From Victivallales bacterium Lenti_02 (GTDB taxonomy: Bacteria > Verrucomicrobiota > Lentisphaeria > Oligosphaerales > Lenti-02): DNA of 9,758 nucleotides. Below are positions 6,170 through 9,758 of this stretch, in pieces. Position 1 is the first letter of the stretch. Each line of letters opens with the position of its first letter. The position numbers were made by a program, and so were the translations under genes. The notes beneath the pieces are model-generated. The model was given only the letters and a program-made list of their open reading frames with translations, was not told where the DNA came from and ran no database searches. Location: NCBI GenBank assembly GCA_001603055.1, contig LVAZ01000424.1, positions 1-9,758 on the forward strand, written 5' to 3'.

Positions 6170-7402
6170 ATGAGAGACTGGGACCAGGGCCGCGAGGCGG
6201 CCTTTTTCGACCTCCTTTCCCGTTACCTGGACCTGGAGCGGGACACCAGCCGCTCCTATGCCGCCGGCGAGTACTCCCTCGAACGCATGCCGCTCCTGGC
6301 CCGGCTCGCGGGCAACCCCGAGCGGCAGCTCGGCATCGTCCACGTCGCCGGCACCAAGGGCAAGGGCTCGACCTGCCATTTTCTCACCTGCCTGCTGACG
6401 GCGGCCGGCCAGCGCGTCGGCACCTTCGCCAGCCCCCATCTGAGCACTGTCCGCGAACGCTTCCTGCTCGACGGCGGTCTGATCGACTATGCCCCCCTCC
6501 TCGAACAGACCCGCGAGCTGGCCGCGAAAATCGAGGCCGCGGACCTGTCCCCCGGCTTCTTCGAAATCCTCACCGTCCTCGGCCTGCAGCTCTTCGTCCG
6601 CGCGGGCTGCCGCCTCGCCGTGGTCGAAACCGGCATCGGCGGCCGCCTCGACGCCACCAACTACATCCAAAACCCCCTCTGCACCGCCATCACCCCCGTC
6701 AGCCTCGACCACATGCAGATTCTCGGCGACACCGTCGGGGAGATCGCCGCCGAAAAGGCCGGCATTCTCAAGCCCGGCGTGCCCCTCGTCCTGGCGAAAC
6801 AACCCTTCCCGGCGGCGGAACAGGTCATCCTCGACCGCGCCCGCGAACTCGGCGTCCCGGTCGAGCGCCCCGTCCCCCTCGCCGAAGCCCGCGACTGGCT
6901 GCCCGCCGACACCCCGGACTTCCTCCTCGAAAACTTCACCGTCTCCCTCCGCGTCTGCCAGCTCCTGGGCTACGAACCCAGACGCGCGGACTTCCGCATG
7001 CCCGAGCTGCGCGGGCGTTTCGAAATCATCCAGCGCGACCCCCTCGTCCTCCTCGATGCCGCCCACAACGCGGACTCCGCCCGCCGCCTGGCCGAAGCCC
7101 TCCGCCAGCGCTTCCCCGGCCAGTCCTGGACCGTGGTGGTCGGCGTCGCCAAAGGCAAGGATGTTCCCGGCATCGTCCGCGAACTGGCCGCCATCGACGG
7201 GGAATTCGTCCTCACCAACCCCCGCCCCCCCAAGGCCTCCGGCCTGGCCGAACTCGTGGCGGCCGCCCGCGACACCGGCATCCGCTACCGGGTCATCGAC
7301 CAAATCCAGACCCCGGCGGACCTGCCCGGCGGGCGCCCCCTGCTCTTCACCGGCTCCTTCTTCGCCGCCCTCATCGGCGAGGAACTCTACAGCCACCGCT
7401 GA
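6170..7402 (+). CDS. folC: Bifunctional dihydrofolate / folylpolyglutamate synthase
   Basis: FolC, a Mur-ligase family enzyme, uses ATP to add glutamate to dihydropteroate and to extend folate polyglutamate tails in the cytoplasm. The 410-residue protein is about the usual length. The P-loop is 'HVAGTKGKGST' (58-68), followed by 'SPHL' (88-91), 'TGIGGRLDATN' (154-164), and 'ITPVSLDHMQILGDTVGEIA', which leads into the 'EKAGILKPGVP' lysine segment. The C-terminal domain begins around 'PELRGRFEII' and 'DAAHNADSA' (from 296), where the family usually has DGAHNP. The last part, 'FTGSFFAALIGEEL', matches the family's closing TGS motif. The start ATG lies 26 bases after the kinase stop, and the C-rich gap has no Shine-Dalgarno, so translation may depend on coupling with the upstream gene. 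Whether it has both synthase activities or only one cannot be told from sequence. Confidence 0.93.
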   Translation: MRDWDQGREAAFFDLLSRYLDLERDTSRSYAAGEYSLERMPLLARLAGNPERQLGIVHVAGTKGKGSTCHFLTCLLTAAGQRVGTFASPHLSTVRERFLLDGGLIDYAPLLEQTRELAAKIEAADLSPGFFEILTVLGLQLFVRAGCRLAVVETGIGGRLDATNYIQNPLCTAITPVSLDHMQILGDTVGEIAAEKAGILKPGVPLVLAKQPFPAAEQVILDRARELGVPVERPVPLAEARDWLPADTPDFLLENFTVSLRVCQLLGYEPRRADFRMPELRGRFEIIQRDPLVLLDAAHNADSARRLAEALRQRFPGQSWTVVVGVAKGKDVPGIVRELAAIDGEFVLTNPRPPKASGLAELVAAARDTGIRYRVIDQIQTPADLPGGRPLLFTGSFFAALIGEELYSHR

Positions 7403-7431
7403 CTCAGCTCTGCGTTCCGCACCGAAAACCC

Positions 7432-7438
7432 AAGGCGG
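7432..7438 (+). promoter_or_regulatory. Ribosome binding site of the hydrolase-like gene
   Basis: AAGGCGG precedes ATG 7442. Its AAGG core is six bases from the start and supports starting at the signal-peptide methionine instead of the later ATG at 7505. Confidence 0.55.
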
Positions 7439-7441
7439 CAT

Positions 7442-8938
7442 ATGCGACTGGCTCTCGCAATCATCGGAATGGCGCTGGCGGCCCGGACCCTGGGAGAGAA
7501 CCCGATGCTGATCCTCAACGAAGACAACGACCACTACTTCAAGCAGCCGGCCGAACGGATGAATCTGGCCGACCTGAACGCCTACATCGACCAACTCGCG
7601 GGCACCCGGGCCACCCACCTCTTCCTCTGCCCCAACGGCCAGCGCACCAGCTACCGCTCGGCGGTCCACGAGGCGATCTGGGACGACATCGACGGCCAGC
7701 CGCCGACCGACATCTGGTGCGCGAACGCGAAACGCCTCCATGACCAGGGGATCGACCCCTACCGGGTGTGGATCGCGCGCTGCCGCGAACGCGGCATCTC
7801 GCCCTGGATCACCATGCGCATGAACGACGTCCACTTCGTGACCACCAAAAACTACTTCCGCAACACCACCTTCTGGCGGACCCGCAGCGACCTCTGGCGG
7901 GTTCCGCAGGCCACCGGCGGCACCTGGACCGATTTCGCTTTCGACTATGCCAAGGAGGAGGTCCGGGAATACCACCTGGCCCTGGTCCGCGAACTGCTCG
8001 AACGCTACGACATGGACGGCCTGGAGCTGGACTGGATGCGCTTCGGCCGCCACCTCACTCCCGGACACGAGGCCGAGCTGGCGCCGATCCTCACCGAGTT
8101 CACCCGCCAGGTCCGCCAGTTGACGAGCGAATGGGCCGCCAAACGCGGCCACCCCATCCAACTCGGTGCCCGCCTCCCCAGCCATCCGGACGCCGCCGCC
8201 GGCCTGGGCATGGACGGCATCGAATGGGCGAAACAGGGACTCGTCGACCTGCTCGTCCCCTCGCCCTTCTTTTCGAGCGCCGACTTCGACATTCCCCTCG
8301 AACTCTGGCGCGAACGGCTGGGCGACCGGGCCGCCAGCGTGCGGCTGGCCCCCGCCATCGACAACGGCACCGCCGCCTATCCGGGCGCGCCGCGCGTGGA
8401 CCTGGACCTGGCCATGTACTACGGCTGGGCCGCCACGCTGCACCAGCGCGGCGCGGACTCCTTCTACCTCTTCAATCTCGTCTACCGCCCGCTCGACCGC
8501 CCCCCCTTCCGCACCATCCTCGATCTTGGGCTCGATGAAAACGTGGTGCGGAATGGACCCCGGCGGCATCCCGTTGCCTACCGCGACACCGTGCCCCCCG
8601 GCTTCCCGAATGGTGCGCTACTGCCCAAAACCACCGACCAGCCCGTGTCGATCACCCTGGACATCGGCCGCAAACCAGCGGCGGGAAGCGTGGCCGTGAT
8701 CCTCGGCTTCGCCCAGGCGTCGGGCGATCCGCCGCCCGACGTCCGTCTGAACGGACAGCCCGCAACCGGGCATGCCGCCCTCGCCAGCACGAGGAATTAC
8801 GGCGGCAACCAGACCGCTCGGGCACTGCGCTTCGTCCTCCCCGCCGACGCTCTCCGCGACGGCGCCAACACCATCGCCATCGCCGCCACCCCCGAACCCC
8901 TGCGCCTCGTCTGGGCCGAGATCGAACTCCGTCCTTGA
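7442..8938 (+). CDS. Secreted glycoside-hydrolase-like TIM-barrel protein with C-terminal beta domain
   Basis: The 498-residue protein starts with a short signal-peptide-like segment (MRLALAIIGMALAARTLG, residues 1-18), so it is probably exported. Residues about 20-395 look like a (beta/alpha)8 barrel of the kind found in glycosyl-hydrolase-like families: 'ISPWITMRMNDVH' (119-131), 'DMDGLELDWMRFG' (190-202), 'QLGARLPSHP', 'DLLVPSPFF' (from 269), 'APAIDNG' (303-309) and 'SFYLFNLVY' (340-348) have the pattern of barrel strands ending in polar or acidic residues. E195 and D197 are the best candidate catalytic acids, which is inference. Residues about 400-498 form a beta-rich module resembling carbohydrate-binding sandwich domains ('DIGRKP', 'VRLNGQPATG', 'LRDGANTIAI'). 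I cannot assign a CAZy family or substrate. The gene follows folC by 39 bases and probably shares its transcript, while the next exported protein has its own promoter element. Confidence 0.75.
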   Translation: MRLALAIIGMALAARTLGENPMLILNEDNDHYFKQPAERMNLADLNAYIDQLAGTRATHLFLCPNGQRTSYRSAVHEAIWDDIDGQPPTDIWCANAKRLHDQGIDPYRVWIARCRERGISPWITMRMNDVHFVTTKNYFRNTTFWRTRSDLWRVPQATGGTWTDFAFDYAKEEVREYHLALVRELLERYDMDGLELDWMRFGRHLTPGHEAELAPILTEFTRQVRQLTSEWAAKRGHPIQLGARLPSHPDAAAGLGMDGIEWAKQGLVDLLVPSPFFSSADFDIPLELWRERLGDRAASVRLAPAIDNGTAAYPGAPRVDLDLAMYYGWAATLHQRGADSFYLFNLVYRPLDRPPFRTILDLGLDENVVRNGPRRHPVAYRDTVPPGFPNGALLPKTTDQPVSITLDIGRKPAAGSVAVILGFAQASGDPPPDVRLNGQPATGHAALASTRNYGGNQTARALRFVLPADALRDGANTIAIAATPEPLRLVWAEIELRP

Positions 8939-8985
8939 TTCCGGCCTAAAAACCGCACCCCCGCCGGACGCTTGCGCAATCAGCG

Positions 8986-8997
8986 GCTATGGTAGAT
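8986..8997 (+). promoter_or_regulatory. Promoter-like -10 element for the last gene
   Basis: GCTATGGTAGAT is an exact 12-base copy of the element at 4317-4328. TATGGT (8988-8993) would be the -10, giving a leader of about 34 bases to ATG 9034. TTGCGC lies at 8972-8977, only 10 bases upstream, so a canonical -35 is not evident. Just before it, TCCGGC (8940-8945) and GCCGGA (8963-8968) could pair, but with a 17-base loop and no T-tract this is not a convincing terminator for the previous gene. Confidence 0.5.
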
Positions 8998-9019
8998 TCC
9001 GCGTCCCCACCCCGGTTTC

Positions 9020-9025
9020 GAGGAG
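9020..9025 (+). promoter_or_regulatory. Ribosome binding site of the last gene
   Basis: GAGGAG lies eight bases before ATG 9034 and is one of the strongest Shine-Dalgarno matches in the window. It fixes the start of the truncated gene. Confidence 0.75.
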
Positions 9026-9033
9026 TTAGCCCC

Positions 9034-9758
9034 ATGCGGTACTTCGTCTCGCTGACCGTGCTGATGTGCAGCCTCGCCCCCGCCGCCCCCTTCGCCGTCC
9101 TGCCGGTGGGAGAAGCGGAATTCCGGCTGGAGGCGACCGGGGACTTCCAGCTTGTGCAGGGGGAAACCGTGCTGATTTCGGCGGCGCGGGTGACGATCGC
9201 CGCCCCCGGCTGGCAGCACAGCGTCGGCCTCTCGCGCCTCCAGCCAGCCGAGGGTTATCCGGTACGGGACGGCGACACCGTGACCCTCAAGGGCACCATC
9301 CCCGACGAAAAGGCGGGCGTCAACTGGACCTATCTCCAGCGCGTCACCCGGCTCCCCGCCGCCGTCCGGGTCGAATACGAACTCACCCCCGACCGCGACG
9401 CGGCCATCTCCGAAGCGCCGGTCTTCCTCGATCTGCCCCTCGCGACCTGGTCCGGCCGCACCATCATGCTCCTGCCCTCGGCCCTTGGCCAGTTCCCGCC
9501 GCGGAAACCCGCCTCGCGCCATTTTCTCAGCGGCACTGCCCGCCGGGCCGTGCTCGGCCCCGAAAACCTCCCCCTCTCCATCGAGTTCGCGGACCTGGCC
9601 CTCTGCACGGTCCAGGACATGGGCACCGAGGCCAACCGCTTCTACCAGCTCTACCCGCGCATCGCCCCCGGCCCCCAGGTGAAGGCGGGCGAAACCAAGC
9701 GTCTCGCCATGACCTTCACCCCCAACGACCACACCCCGGTCGTGTTCCCCACCGTCCC
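9034..9758 (+). CDS. Secreted protein with N-terminal beta-sandwich-like region, C-terminus outside window
   Basis: The frame from ATG 9034 stays open to the right edge and gives 241 residues. Residues 1-21 form a signal peptide (MRYFVSLTVLMCSLAPAAPFA) with an Ala-rich cleavage region. The mature part is rich in short beta strands, with alternating hydrophobic and polar residues and many Thr, Val and Pro: 'EAEFRLEATGDFQLVQGETV', 'VNWTYLQRVTRLPAAVRVEY' and 'ETKRLAMTFTPNDHTPV'. This looks like the beta-sandwich region that precedes the catalytic barrel in many exported carbohydrate-active enzymes, but no catalytic motif is visible and I cannot name a family. The neighbouring glycoside-hydrolase-like gene supports a carbohydrate-related role by context only. 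A strong ribosome binding site and the promoter element at 8986 indicate separate expression. Confidence 0.7.
   Translation, partial: MRYFVSLTVLMCSLAPAAPFAVLPVGEAEFRLEATGDFQLVQGETVLISAARVTIAAPGWQHSVGLSRLQPAEGYPVRDGDTVTLKGTIPDEKAGVNWTYLQRVTRLPAAVRVEYELTPDRDAAISEAPVFLDLPLATWSGRTIMLLPSALGQFPPRKPASRHFLSGTARRAVLGPENLPLSIEFADLALCTVQDMGTEANRFYQLYPRIAPGPQVKAGETKRLAMTFTPNDHTPVVFPTV

Noticed and set aside
5393..7402. 669-codon plus-strand frame joining the kinase 3' part to FolC
   Set aside because: The FolC half is the real gene starting at 6170; the upstream part is an out-of-frame Arg/Pro-rich shadow of the kinase receiver region, so no fusion protein is proposed.
6140..8569. 809-codon open frame antisense to folC and the hydrolase-like gene
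   Set aside because: Its composition (Gly, Val, Glu, Ala runs) mirrors the antisense of GC-biased codons, and both sense genes have recognisable motifs. There is no ribosome site or domain.
8939..8970. Possible terminator after the hydrolase-like gene (TCCGGC / GCCGGA)
   Set aside because: Only 6 bp, a 17-base loop and no T-run; not enough for an intrinsic terminator.

Overview
The window is a high-GC stretch of a Gram-negative bacterial chromosome: one gene is an LpxC-type lipid A enzyme, and both strands of the coding regions carry long spurious open frames, as expected at high GC. The mix of an LpxC homologue with an N-terminal extension, a membrane-anchored DUF1566 protein and secreted glycoside-hydrolase-like proteins recalls the PVC group (Lentisphaerota, Kiritimatiellota or Planctomycetota). 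This placement is an inference from family resemblance, not something the sequence proves.

Layout. On the minus strand, from right to left: an LpxC-like deacetylase (4057-3032), a membrane-anchored helical protein with a C-terminal DUF1566 domain (2861-738), and the N-terminal part of a probable RNB/RNase II family ribonuclease that runs off the left edge (536-1). On the plus strand, divergent from the LpxC-like gene: a PAS/histidine-kinase/receiver hybrid (4407-6143), folC (6170-7402), a secreted glycoside-hydrolase-like TIM-barrel protein (7442-8938), and the start of a second secreted protein cut by the right edge (9034-9758). The kinase, folC and hydrolase-like genes are 26 and 39 bases apart and are probably one transcript. 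The last gene has its own promoter-like element and ribosome binding site.

Function. LpxC and FolC are housekeeping functions (lipid A synthesis; folate synthesis and polyglutamylation), and the ribonuclease fits RNA turnover. The right-hand pair of exported proteins suggests carbohydrate handling outside the cytoplasm. No CRISPR array, tRNA, rRNA, insertion sequence or integrase was seen.

Most notable points: (1) the hybrid kinase keeps its phospho-acceptor histidine and a complete receiver, but its ATP-binding domain has lost the N-box asparagines, the G1 motif and part of G2, so it looks like a pseudokinase; (2) the LpxC-like protein has an altered metal-site segment (H-x4-D instead of H-x3-D, and no second aspartate); (3) a shared promoter-like element, CTATRGTAGA, lies upstream of three genes on both strands, with an exact 12-base match between two of them; (4) the hydrolase-like gene and its exported neighbour belong to no enzyme family I can name.
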